DNA of 64,000 nucleotides from NCBI GenBank assembly GCA_030248215.1, contig JASANG010002845.1, positions 186,001 through 250,000 of the forward strand. Direction: 5' to 3'. The notes beneath the pieces were generated by a model that was not told the DNA's origin, ran no database searches, and saw only the letters and a list, made by a program, of their open reading frames with translations. The translations under genes were made by a program, and so were the position numbers. Below, one piece after another: positions 24,186 to 36,440 of this stretch (positions within the stretch are counted from its first letter, which is position 1; each line of letters starts with the position of its first letter). The stretch is from Enoplolaimus lenunculus (lineage: Eukaryota; Nematoda; Enoplea; Enoplida; Thoracostomopsidae).

Positions 24186-24340
24186 CAGAACCGGCGGAAG
24201 CGCCCCCCCTCACAAATCCCCCCAATTGGGGGCACACTTTGGCAAACTAAAAAATTTTTTCGCTGACCACGAAGTTAGGAACTGTTTTATTGGGGCCACT
24301 CGGACCTGTTTGGGGGGTGACTATCTTAACGCCGGCCCTG
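24186..24340. mobile_element. hAT-like MITE, copy 1
   Basis: 155 bp with ends CAGAACCGGCGG and CGCCGGCCCTG, a CAGGG-type terminus as in hAT elements. Flanking 8-mers acgatcgc and ataatagc match at five of eight. The inner half shares CGGACCTGTTTGGGG and GACTATCTTAACGCC with the copy at 43202-43365. Confidence 0.75.
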
Positions 24341-25116
24341 ATAATAGCTGTTGATATTGTGGCACATTATTCAGCCGCTGTATAATTTAGATTATGCAGC
24401 AATCGTGCAAAAGATGAGATGACCCAGTATCAAGTGAAACTTTCAAAATCTAACATCTATCTCTAGATTACTGATACCATCTATTTTTGAAAACAACTTC
24501 GTTTTTACATATACTGCGACCTTGATTTTGTATCAGTGACGTAAATGGCGAATTTTTCTTAGAGTTGTAAAGTCTTGAAAATTTTTTGCTGGGGCCGAAA
24601 CAGAGATACAGAACGTCTGAAAAACATGGCCCGTATGCTTCTGAAAATAGCAGTGCCTAACGAAATATTGACATCATTTCAGCAATTTTTATTTGGTTTG
24701 CTATAGAGTAAAACACGGGCGTGCCTAGGGATGCCTGCCCCAAAAATCTAAAAACAGGCCCTTTTACAACGGCAGATCGAGAATTCTTTGGTGGATATTT
24801 GAGGTTGATTCAGTCCATCCCCCGAGTTAGTGCCGAAGCCAACATTAATATTTTTGAGATAATTTCTTACTTCTTAGTACGGAACGAGTGATGTGTGGAC
24901 TCCAGTGGTTTGCCAATCCCGATACCGATTTTTATTTCTAAATTTCGCCAATGCTAAAACTATGCCGACACCGATTCTTATTTTCAAATTTTGTCAATAC
25001 CAAACCTATTAGGTATATGCCGATACTAATTTTAACACAATCATGCTATAAAGAACGTTAGTATTGCTGAATTACATGGTCATAAACGCAGCCTTAAAAC
25101 CTAAGAAGCATAAACA

Positions 25117-25430
25117 ACAAGGTACAACCGGAGGTCTACCTCTAGCTCCGGCTCCGACAGTAAATCGGCCTCCGGCTCCGATAGAATTTTTGCCGGAGGT
25201 TACGGCAATTTCGGTTGTCAAATTGAGCATAATTTTGCAAAATTTATCTATTTAGCGCGTTTCGTTTTACTTTTGTCATAATTAACAACATATTGCAGAT
25301 ATTAGCTAAAATTAACTAATTAACCATCATTTTTACTACCTAATTCCGCCTCACCTTCGGCTCCGGCAAGTTTCGTTAACCTCCGGCTTCGGCTCCGGTA
25401 TTTTTACCTTCGGTTGCACTTGGAAAACAA
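25117..25430. mobile_element. CCGG-rich small dispersed element
   Basis: Begins AAGGTACAACCGGAGGTCT, carries GCTCCGGCTCCG and GCCTCCGGCTCCG units and TTTTTGCCGGAGGTTACGGC, and ends after CTTCGGCTCCGG with TACCTTCGGTTGCACTT, roughly the complement of its start. The first half is colinear with 9706-9860. No coding potential. Confidence 0.6.
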
Positions 25431-25805
25431 CTATGACAACTGATCATTTCGCTCAATTTCAGTGTGCACTTGAGGCATCTGGAAGTGTATTGAATGAAAA
25501 TTTCAATGACATTGTCTTCCAAAGTAAAGGGCGTTTACAGCACATTTTTTAGCAAGCAGCTCTAAGCTATTCCTGCTGTAACCTTTGGCTGGATTGAAAC
25601 GGGGTCATCTTTATCATGTGGGGTCACTATTTCATTCCTATATTAGCCGCGTAAAAATGACCGGGGGTCTCTGTTCAATGGGTCATTTTTTTCACACGAC
25701 TGTACTACGAAAATCGGACCCCCATGAAAATGTGCCCGGGGTTCATTTTTTCCTGCGACACCGGGGCATTCCCTTACTTGAGGCGCTTTACGTTCTTAGA
25801 AAAAA

Positions 25806-25978
25806 GGCCCATGTATAGAACAGGGCCGGATCGTTTTCCGGAGGGGCTATAATAGAGTCAGTTAAAGTTTTAGACTAATTTTTTTGCTTAGGCTTAGGAA
25901 TAGTCTCATCCATACGCTTAGGTTTAGGCTTAGGAATATGCTTATACTACTGTTTCGGCCCTGTTCTATACATGGGCC
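25806..25978 (+). mobile_element. TTAGGC-bearing MITE, copy 5
   Basis: The cleanest ends of the family: GGCCCATGTATAGAACAGGG at the left and an exact 20-bp complement of it at the right. The core is TTTGCTTAGGCTTAGGAAT, a spacer, then GCTTAGGTTTAGGCTTAGG. Flanks are A-rich (agaaaaaa and gaaaaaag), compatible with a target duplication but not diagnostic. Intergenic. Confidence 0.92.
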
Positions 25979-27080
25979 GAAAAAAGAATCACATTGAAAT
26001 ATACTTACGTTTATCTGATGCCCATCTTTAGCTGGAAGCGGAAAAGTGAATTACAAAAAAGTAAAAAACTTCAACGTAGTACTGATAGTAATATTTGCTT
26101 ATTGCTTACAAATAAAGTTTGCGGTAACAAGTAGGTTTCACTTCCCGGTTCCTTCCGTTATTTCTTTCGCTTTCCGGTTCCTGTATTTTGTAATTTCGGT
26201 TGCACATTGCATACAAGTTCGGCTAGCGCCTGTAGGCAATCCATTAGACATTAGGTAATCGGTGAACATTTTCAACAATTTTCAACGCAAAAATTGCTGC
26301 GAACCTGTAGTTAGGTATAATTTGAAGTGATGCCGTATTTGAAGAGTTGTCCCATGGTTTCAACAGCATACCTCTAAACCACAAGTTATCAAATTGTATG
26401 GCCAAAATCTAGAAAGCTCGGTAATTTTAAAAAATAAATAATTTTACTTTTCGAATATACATATATACTACATGGCAGTTCATATGCAACGCTCTAAGAT
26501 TGCAAACCATGAAATTGATGAATACCCATTCCAATTGCTTATTTGAAAAATATGAGATATATACAATTCAGTGACGTAGAAAATAAAGTGTAACCGTGAT
26601 CGTTTTAAACCGCGGTTTTTATAGCAACTGGTCATTTCATCGTAGACGCGAATTTGCACTGCACATGGTTACTGCGACCATAACCACGACCGATACCGAG
26701 GTTGCCTAGCAATAAATTTTCAATCGACTACAAACCATTCAACTGGTCGCAAGCAAAGAAATTCAATCGCTATCAATCAAAAAACCGCGACAGCAGACGC
26801 AACCGTGATTTTACTGCGCACTTAATTCTTTCAATGACTATAATAAATAATACAATTATCTATATGGATCGATAAATAATTCACAGGGCACCAAATTACT
26901 CCTGCTTTTGGTGCAGGTCCAAAGCAACCAGTTGCACTACAAGACGACAAAACGGCTATCTGTAAACAAAGCATTTTCTCAACTGATACAACGTACGTTT
27001 CACATTAATGATAAACGTAGAAGAAAGAAGCGCTACACAGCAGCTAGCAGTCTTGTGGGAAAACGCTAAGGTTTCTAATG

Positions 27081-28782
27081 TCACCATCTACGATGCTGCC
27101 AACACTTGCAATTTGTATTTTCACACCATGTACCATGTGATTCACTATAAATGTCATGTCCACGATGCACAAACCTGTCCTTCCAACGGGAACGATCTTT
27201 AGCCATCGCATATGCTTGAGCAAATAACAATAACGTATATCCCAAAATGGTAAAAAGGGCAATTTTCCCAATCACAGAATGAGCCTTTTGCACACCTTCA
27301 GATGCCTGTACATAAGGATCACTTTCATACAGGTCATTAAATACGGATGCCCTATTTCGGTAAAATCGTCTCAATTCTTCTCGATGCTTCAAGTCTGCTG
27401 CGTCTGCTGTCCATCTAAAATCCGAATATTGACCATATTTTTTGTAGGCATTATATACAGGATAGTTCGTACGGTGAATTTTCGAAAGCTCTATATCATA
27501 CGCACGGCGAGAATCGCTCGAACGCAACACATCATATGCCTGTAAACAATTATAACAATATATAGATTATAGTCTTGCGTGCAGTTTACTACATTGAAAT
27601 GTCATACAGCGGGCAAATATTGTATTATTGTAATAGTTTTCTGCTATGCCCAGGTTACAAAAATGCAGAGAACTAACAAAAATGGCAAGTGATCTAAGTA
27701 ATTTTAAACAAATTTATATTGCGCTGTGTCTGTTGTGTTTACGGCAGCAAACTTGAAATTCATTGTCTGCGTGAAAAATTGATTGGACCTCAATGCTCAA
27801 TGCGTCCGATGGCTAAGCATCACACTTTGGGTTACACTACAGTTTACTTTTTAGAACTATAAATACGTCCTGGTCCTGAGATGCTTTATGTGCCGAAATA
27901 TTTGCGCAAGAATCGTTCCATGTTTTTTGCAACTTTGTTGCTGCTGAATAAACGGCACAGATGAAACCATGGCCATTTTCCCTTAGTATTTTATGCTCAC
28001 TAAAACAAAGCTACCAAAGCCTCGTTCACGAGTGTAAGTTTTTACAGCGAGAACTCGCAGCTGCAACTTGCACGAAATACTTGCAGCTGCATGTATTTCC
28101 AAAGGAACATTCGGATTGACCAATCATACCGCAGGTGCAAAAAATTCATGTGACTTGCAACTGCGTTCACAGGTGTGAACAAAATTAAATAGTATAAATT
28201 CCAGTGAATAATTTGCAGCTGCAAGAACTTCAAAGCTGCTTTGTGACCAAACTTGCACATGCAGTTGCACATGCAAGTTTTTGCTGCAAAAACATGCACG
28301 TGTCCGTAGGGCTTAATATTGGCATGCATATCACTAACACAATTTATTACCGCTACGCTTCATAACTATCGGTTTTCATTTTTCAATAATGCTCTTTAGT
28401 GCTTAGCACCTATGCATAGTGTAGCTAATAATAACAACTCTTAAGTAACAAATTTGTTGTTTTCAGTTCCAATATATATCTACTGAGCATCAGCTTTTAA
28501 AACCACTGCCAACTTATTAAACTAAAATAAACCAAGTACCGTAAACATTAAAAATGGTATGCGCACCTCTTGAATTTCCAAAAATTTCACGCTGGACTGT
28601 GAATCATTAAGATCGGGATGATATTTCTTTGCAAGTTCGAAATATCGACGTTTTATATCTTGAGCAGAACATGTCGGCGACAAATTCAAAACCTCATAAC
28701 AAGTTGAAACTGACTTAGCTGAGATTGTATGCAATAAACAACGTATGACGCAGCAATGACAACAGTTGTAAGTAATATTCAT
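27081..28782 (-). CDS. Type III J-domain (DnaJ-like) co-chaperone with one membrane segment
   Basis: Two exons, 28782-28567 and 27539-27081, joined by a phase 0 GT-AG intron; about 224 residues. The J domain runs from CYEVLNLSP (about residue 34) through the HPD tripeptide in KKYHPDLND, which stimulates Hsp70 ATPase, to AYDVLRSSDSRRAYD across the splice. There is no Gly/Phe region or zinc domain. A hydrophobic segment VIGKIALFTILGYTLLLFAQ lies near residues 175-195 and is followed by a basic tail. Length, J domain near the N-terminus and single distal membrane span resemble DNAJC4. The short basic N-terminus (VIRCLLHTISAK) could be a mitochondrial or secretory signal. I chose the ATG at 28782; no better upstream start is visible. 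The intron carries a TGCAAGTT MITE. Confidence 0.88.
28019..28314. mobile_element. TGCAAGTT-family foldback MITE, copy 3
   Basis: Left arm GTGTAAGTTTTTACAGCGAG with AACTCGCAGCTGCAACTTGC; right arm ATGCAAGTTTTTGCTGC and CACGTGTCCGTAGGGCTTA. Compared with the copy at 701-975 it has extra TGCAGCTGCA units. Inside the J-domain gene intron. Confidence 0.75.
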
Positions 28783-29368
28783 TGAAAACAGAAATAATCC
28801 AAAGCTTATTCTCAATATCGAAGACACTAAAACACAGCCATCTAAATGAATGAAAAGTTACACCATTATTTTAGTTGACACTTGACCAAATATTTGGGCG
28901 ATGTTCAATTTCCTCTGTAAACAAACACAGCGGTTAGCGAAAATCCAGCGTGTTACCAAACTTACACCACCTTTTGTGTCGGATGTTTGATTAAAAATCT
29001 CAAAAACCTTCGGTTACGGTGTTTACTGTAAGGATAGGTAATTTAAGAGCTAACGCATACTAGTGTATGCTAGTCCATTATGTGCTCATGCAGTATAATA
29101 CATTGCGGTATATAATAAGATTGCTTGAAAATAATATAGTGTCAATTTCCCACCAGTATGCAACCAGATATCTAGTTCTTGATCCTCAAAAATAGGCATC
29201 CGGTTGCGACTCCGGTATAATAAGTTGCCGGATATTTATCGCTGAAAAGAATGCCATAACTGTGCACTACACTATTATTTATTAACAATATTACTATATA
29301 TACAGCATCACAATTCCCCGTAATACTACCAATATACTTGGTTGTTCTCCTAGTTTTTTCGAAAGATG

Positions 29369-29447
29369 TGACACGCCGGATATCGAACTTTAGCCCTCTC
29401 GCTCGCGAGTCAAGCGAGAAATCTACGTATTACACCACGCGACCGAT
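29369..29447 (-). pseudogene. tRNA-like relic, resembling tRNA-Ala (CGC)
   Basis: The minus strand reads GGTCGCGTGGTGTAATACG (A-box like), then CTTGACTCGCGAGCGAG, which fits an anticodon arm with loop CTCGCGA and anticodon CGC, then AAAGTTCGATATCC (B-box like). The acceptor arms and T stem do not pair, so it is probably a dead tRNA copy or the head of a tRNA-derived SINE rather than a working gene. Confidence 0.4.
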
Positions 29448-30229
29448 ATCACAATTTTCTCCAATGCTATATGCGCACGCTTATGCAAATGTCTGAACAT
29501 ACTATACACTAAGATGCAGATATACATCCATACCACGTATACCAACTATCGCAACGATATTTGTTAGATATAACAAAACTAAGTATTGAAAGGAAACTCA
29601 GTTTACACGAAAAACCTTGTGGAAATAAACTAATAACAAATCATATGAAGCATGACTAAATTAGCGCGATTAATGTGCACGTGCTTTATTAAACTATGCA
29701 CTTAATATCGAGCTCCGGCCGTATATTTAACTATATATTTTCTTCTGGTATTTCTTGGTATCCGGTGGCACCCTGGTGTCGACGTATAGTCAACGAAAAA
29801 AAGCAATTGGCGGAGTGAGTTGCGGAAGGTAATGGCAGAACGATCGCTCAAAAATCTGAAGGCAAGTATTTCGAACCAGCGTCTATATGCCTGCTTTTCC
29901 AGCTGTTTAATAAAAAGGTCAAATGTCCCAGACCTCTCCTATCAACATAGGTTGACAGATACAAGATCAAGCGCAGACTTACTGAAGTTGCAGAAGTCAT
30001 TGATTATTTGGTCAATTTAGGAGCATTGACGTCACATGTACAAAAGTTTCCTGAAACTCGTCCTACCAACTTTTACAATGTTCCGTTAATAAAAGTACCT
30101 AAATAACAAAAAATTAGTACAGTTAGCTAAGTATATTGCCCATTAGTAACCGATGTTCATTCTGCTGAACGCCTGCCATAATATAATGATATTTTGTTTG
30201 ACCAATGTACTGAAGAGGTTTATCCCAAG

Positions 30230-31135
30230 ACATGGATATTACCAGCAAAAATACGATTATTGAAAATAGGTATATTACCCGTGAAATTGGAATTTTGTGA
30301 AGTTAGGATTCTGCCAAGAATTTGCGATCTCGGGCGCAACCTTTTTCTTCGGGATTTTGGAAAATTGGTATTTTGGAAAATTGGGATCTTACCCGGGAAA
30401 TTAGAATTTTGGGAAATTCGAATATTATGGGTCATGTGCATTAAAACGCGCGCTAGTGTAAAAAGTTTTCCAACAACCTTGTTTGGAAGTACGCATAAAA
30501 TTATATTCTGGTTTGGAATTTGAGACAATTCTAGTAGTGTAGTTTAGATCTTGTTAAATGTCCTTTACTCCCAAGGAAGGGAGTCAGGAAAAGAGAAATG
30601 TGTTTTCAGGGCTTCAGTACGCTCGAGATCTCTTTTAATAGCACAGAGACAAATATTGTTTATATATGAGTACAATGTTTATAGTCCCTTAAAGAAACAT
30701 GGGCCGTCCCTTCAAACGGACTCGTGAAAAAACACGTTGGTATCCAGGGAATATGGACATGTTCATTACTATGCATACGGCATGTTAATTATCCTGACAG
30801 ATTCAATACAACCTGTGTACGATTTAAGTACTGCAGCAACCAAGTCTCCGGGAACAACGTAAGGTAGGACAACTTTTTACAGTAGCGCTTCCGTTTTAAC
30901 GTAGATGGCCCATTATCCGTGGAATTGGGATTCTGCATAATTAGAATTCTGAAGGAAAATGGCGATTTCAGACGGATCCTCTTTTCCTCAGGATTTTGGA
31001 AAATTGGGATTTTGGGAAATTGGAATATTACAGGGGAAATTGAGATTTTTGGAACATGGGTGTGTTACCCGGGAAATTGGGATTTTTGGAAATACGGATA
31101 TTATATGTGAAAATAGGACTTTGGGAAAATAACGT
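30230..31135. repeat. Diverged GGGAAATTGGGATTTTGG tandem repeats
   Basis: Units of about 33-36 bp of the form ATTACCCGGGAAATTGGGAT then TTTGGGAAATTGGAAT occur in two clusters (about 30230-30435 and 30910-31135), with an outlier at about 31690-31770. Similarity between units is low, so the array is old. The frames open across it (such as 30194-30523) owe their length to this repeat. Confidence 0.6.
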
Positions 31136-32377
31136 TTTGGTAACCCCACACTTTACGGATGGTTTGAAATTGTCCGTTTGTTGTTTAAAACCGTAATTTT
31201 ATTTTACGTAGCTTATATAAGTATAAGTAATTTAAATGATATATTGAGATTTTTGTTAAAATTGGGCTAGACTACGGAAACGAAATCCTAAGAACGCCCC
31301 TGCTTGGAATGCACTGTTTATGACATTATCATTATTTAAGGCTTAGCTCTTTTAAAACATATATGTGATAAACAACAATGTTTAATACAATTTCAACATA
31401 TACGCAGGCTACCGCCCCCTGAACCCCCGCAATTTAAAGGACCCTACGCAGGATGTGCGGATGCGCCACCCAAGGCCCGCACTAAACGGTTCTCATGATT
31501 GAGCTGTAAAAACAGTCAAAAATTCTGCTCAATTTCGCAAGAGTGGGGGAAAAGTGCCAATTTGACTGCAGAGGGGCTGAGTCCCCCATGCATCCGTGTG
31601 CCCAGAGATCCGTCAAGCATACGCGCGAACCTAAGCCTATACCTCTATTCCTAAACCTAAGAATCAGCCCAAGCCGATTCTGAATTCCCCGGGATATTTC
31701 GATTTCACAAGGAAAATTGAGATATTACCCGGAATATTGGCATTTTAGGAAATTGGTATATACCTGGAACTTGTGAGGGACATGTTCTATACATAAGCCG
31801 TTTGTTTTATATCCTTGAAACAAATCTAATCCTAAGTTTTATAAACTTTCGCCCACTAACCAGTTTAACTTACAATTTTTGCACTCTAGTTTATCATGAT
31901 TTAACTCCTTTTATGACAACCACAAAACTGCGGTTCCGGCGACTATTGTTGGCCTCTCGCTTCGGCTATAGTTTTTCGCCTGCATTTGCATACCAGACCA
32001 GAATTCTCAAATGCGTTTTACACCTCTCAACAGTTAGCGATAGGTTTTCAAACTGGCGAACTAATGCAATTACAAGTCTCGAAATTTTCACTGAAGCAGC
32101 GCAATGTAGGATACATTGTATGCAAAAATGTGGTAATTATTATGCTAATGCTGACTGGTTTCGAGGTTGCAAGACTTATCATCAACTGGTGATATATAGG
32201 TGCTACACAAATTTGAGACTGCAGCTCTAGGAGTTTAAATCTTAGCAATTTTTGCCGCTCATTACAAACCTTTTTTCTAAATAATTTTGAAAATGTCTTA
32301 TGATACAAGAAAGTGGTTTTTATCAAAATATATATTCCAACTGTTAAATCCAAGGTCTATATCAATCAATGTCGAAT

Positions 32378-35300
32378 TCAGTTTTGATTCAGACACCCAG
32401 CTTTGATACATACGATCCTCGCAATGAAAAATGTGATTTGTAGGAGTGTCAGCACGGAACCACCAACCCATAAACCAAGTTGGCCACCTGAAATTGAGTA
32501 TCAATGAATTGCTCGTATTTGAAACGCAACAAATGTTCTTAAACGTGAAGCTGAAGTACTTTAAGTAAAAACATTAGAAAACGTGTATATACGCCATGCT
32601 TCCAACAATAACTTTTTTAAACCACGGTTTAAAATTTTTAAACGGTGCCGTTTGGATTTCATTTTATGAGGGTTATACCTTAATAGGTACTTAACATTTT
32701 TAACATTTAACACTATTAACATTACTACAAATAGTTTAAGCAATGGTCTATGAAAGAGTTTAATCTAAACACCCTCTACGGGTTCGGGAGTGCACAGCCA
32801 CCACTGTCTTGCAAACCAATGTTCGCAATAAAGTTGAACTTCTGCGGTCATCGATGAAAAGTGTTTTATTACCGAACCTAACCAATGACAGATCTCAAAA
32901 ATTTCTGATCAGAGCGGCCACAGTACTAAATTTTTACACAAATTTTCGTTTTGGTATCTATTGAGAGTGAGGAGAGGGCTAGGCCTGTGAACGGCCTCCC
33001 CTTAGACTTGCCGGCGAACTTTTGTTTCAAATTTTTAAACTTGCAGTAGCAGAAGCTTAATCGACAATGTAAAGATTAAAAAACTCATCCAGAACCTTTT
33101 TGAAGTCTATATACTGTTTACAAACGGCGCTGTTGGCACTTACCAATATTTGCAATAAACGTTTCAGCTGTCATCGAAGGTAAGTGTTTTATCAGCGAAT
33201 ATGTTAATCGTTCAAAGTAAATATCGAGAACAATCGTATGTGACAACGCTTCAAATTCTGGATCAGCAACAAACCGCTTGACAGTTGGAGCGTTCAAACG
33301 AGTCATCGTTGGTAACGCACGGTACTCCCAGTAGTTACACGGTGGTAAGCATTTAGCTTCACAATGTGCGACATAAGTTGTGTTTTCAGTTTCGCGCAAA
33401 TGTTGTTCAGCGGCTTGTGACGCTTGTCCAAAACACATATAGTACTCTTGTGGTGTGCATGCAGGTATTTTTACTTGTTTTGTGCTGTAGAGTAAAAGCG
33501 GAGCGCAACCGCACTGATTAATACCGTGACGTGCTAGACAGCCGTCTACACATTCAACTTGAGACAGCGGGGGTGGACGAGATTTTGACGATATACTACT
33601 AGTGTCATCATGATTTAGGCTTGAATCCGGGTACGGGTCACAGTGATATCGTGGTGGATCGTGTAAAAATTCATACCGAGTAGCAACAATTGGCATCAGG
33701 ACATGCATGCCTGCGGGTAAAAATACCATTTGATAGTCAATGCCACGTCCGTGCTCAACAGGAGTAACGTGAACGCCAAGGTTGTGGAAATTATTCATCG
33801 CTGGATGATAGTCGGTGATTGGAAGACGAATGTACAGCTGAATACCTCCCAGAAAACCAGCTGCCGGTTGAGTTAGCCCTTCGATTCGATAACACGTCCC
33901 AGTAAGTAAGGTAATTGCTTTTGCTCGCGCGCAACAATTCATTAAATTGACATGCAAACAGTAAGGTATAACCTCGGAACAATCTAACGCTAAAAATCGC
34001 GATAAATCACGAAAACTCATATTTGCTCGGAACATACTTTCTTGTAGTTGGGGCTCGTATGTTTGAAAATAGTTCAACGATAGCCGGTCCCAAGCTTCAA
34101 AATGTAGCGGTTGTCCGGATTTATAAGTCGATCCAGCTTGATTGTATGCAGTTTCAATATAATCAGCAAGCGACTCGCTGATGTTCAACTCAATGAGTCG
34201 CGAGCGATTAATTCGATTAAACGGGCATATTACAACATCAGGCAACTGCATTGCAGCGCTACGACGAACGTAGAAACTGGTCACATATGGTGATTTTCGG
34301 TAGCCTGAAACATTGTGTGGTATTCTCAACTGTGTGAAGCGCCTGTCATCATTTAGTAATAGGTCCTTAAATTAGGCAAATTCTGACGCGGCTGCGGAAC
34401 TGAAATTCTTCACATAGCAATATGTAATTCTAAAAATGTGCTAAATTTTGGTACTCATCATTTTTTGGCTAAAAAGTGGATCCTTTCGGCTGGATTTTGA
34501 CAACTTTTACATATTTGAGGTTCTCAGACATCCCCTGTTCAGTCCGCGCCCAAATTTGAATTTTTGAAAAATTCGATTTTTTAAGGTCCGAAACTCCCCC
34601 TTTCGGACCCAAAATTTGTTTATCAAAAGTTAGACAAATTATATACCATTCTACACTGAATACAGAGCTGAGCTGAATGGCGTCACAGTTTTCACAATCA
34701 GACGTCTGGCTGAAGAGTTTATAGTCCAAAAATGGATCGCGTCGTCGCAAAACGTTTGAAGCGCGCCAAATAAGTTTTTGACCATACCTCGTTAGCCAGA
34801 CGTCTAATTGTGGAAAATTTGGCACCATTGTGCTCAGCACGGCATTCTGCGTAGAATCGTATATAATTTATCTAACTTTTTGAAAAAAATTTTGGGTCAC
34901 AAGAAGGTGTCCTCTGAACCTTAAATATCGAATTTTTCAAAAATTCAAATTTGGGAATGGAATGATTAAGGAAGGTTTTGAGAACCTCAAATATGCAAAA
35001 ATTTTCAAAATCCAACTATTTTTGGCAAACGCCGGCTGGGAGGAGGATAAGCGAAAAGATCGGGAAAAATTTGCTACTTATCACTATGACTAGTAGGTAC
35101 CATACGCACGTTGGTCCCTGTAAAGATCAGAGGCGGATCATTTTTCTGCGGGATGCAATAGAATAAGCTTAAATTTTAGTCTATTATTATAATTAGGCAT
35201 GGACTTTAGGCTTAGGCTTAGGCTTAGGCTTAAACTTGGGCTTATGCATAGGAATACGCTTGTGTTGTAAATATAAACATATATGGACGGTTAAAATTAG

Positions 35301-36131
35301 CGTTAACCTTACCCTAACGTGTGTCACAGAGAGAGCTGTCACACGCGTTAGGGTAAGATTATATATGTTTTCAATGTTAGGGAAGGGTTAACGAGTGACA
35401 ATTTTTAAAATTGATACTCGTTAACCCTACCATATGACGTTTTTTGGTGCGCAGCTGAGAAAAGATATTGTGAATGCTGCATTACGGCCCTGTTTTATGC
35501 ATTGGCCGACACTAGAGAATTTGGCCAAATTTCCAAGTGATCTTCATGCTCGTTTACATAAAACAGAGTTTTGATTTAAAATGAGTCCTTATACGTTCAA
35601 CTGCTGTCTATATCTTTACCTTTTCTCCGATAGAATATACCTTGAGCAACTAATAATAACACGACGCACGTGCAATAAAAATACACAATGCACTGATTTA
35701 AAATTATGACTCGCATGTATGGTCGCGACGTTCATTCGGTTAAATTTTTACATTAGTTTACGCGTCCTCGAAACGAAATTATGACAACGCCTCCTACTGT
35801 CAACCTACCGTCCAAAATTGCTCCACACCCGTACGCGCACGCAGTAATCGCACCAACAAATGCAATCAACCAAAACGCAACTTCAATCCGACTGCTCGCG
35901 AGTACAATATCGGCAATTCCGTGCATTGTACAGGTTTCCAAAAAACGGTATGTCGATCGAGCTTCGTTGCCTGACATTAAAATGCTTGGATAATGTGCAA
36001 AATTACGAAAATCACTTAAATTGCATAGTTGGGTCGATGACGAGTCGAGTTGTGATTTGTTTGCGAGTGAAAATATCGATGTGTACGATTTGTCTTTGAC
36101 GCATTTTGTTTGCGGTTCAGCGCACAATAAA

Positions 36132-36179
<48 letters not shown>

Positions 36180-36224
36180 GGTTGTTGTTGTTGTTGGTGG
36201 TGGTGGTCGTACTGCTGCTGCTGC

Positions 36225-36279
<55 letters not shown>

Positions 36280-36386
36280 GCTGCTGCTGCTGTTGTTGTT
36301 GTTGTTGCTGTTGTTGGTGGTGGTGGTGGTGTTGTTGTTGTTGGTGTTGTTGTTGTTCTTGTTGCTGGTGTTGTTGTTGTTGCTGG

Positions 36387-36440
<54 letters not shown>

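Larger units (their letters stand above)
22063..27080. other. Repeat-rich gap between the TIL-domain and J-domain genes
   Basis: No exon was recognised. At about 22063-22140 the minus strand stays open in frame with the exon at 21912 and encodes a cysteine cluster (AECLVCSCSQ), separated from it by one TGA; it may be part of another module. The rest holds degraded TTAGGC relics (about 22985-23110 and 23335-23365), CCGG-rich elements (about 23480-23930, 25117-25430, 26140-26215), a hAT-like MITE (24186-24340), CCGATA-rich sequence (about 24893-25040) and a TTAGGC MITE (25806-25978). Confidence 0.5.
28783..32377. other. Gap between J-domain gene and channel B
   Basis: No exon was recognised. 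It holds a tRNA-like relic (29369-29447, minus), diverged GGGAAATTGGGATTTTGG repeats (about 30230-31135 and 31690-31770), TTAGGC-family scraps (about 31628-31670 CCTAAG units and 31779-31796, a right end) and part of a dispersed repeat shared with about 48285-48490 (AGCGATAGGTTTTCAAACTG here, AACGATAGGTTTTGAAGATT there). A 142-codon open frame at 31802-32230 spans that repeat and looks non-coding. Confidence 0.45.

Noticed and set aside
31802-32230. 142-codon plus-strand ORF
   Set aside because: It spans a dispersed repeat, is overlapped by an open frame on the other strand and shows no known motif.
32298-32504. 68-codon minus-strand ORF at the end of channel B
   Set aside because: It is the wrong frame over the real TM2 exon (32378-32487).
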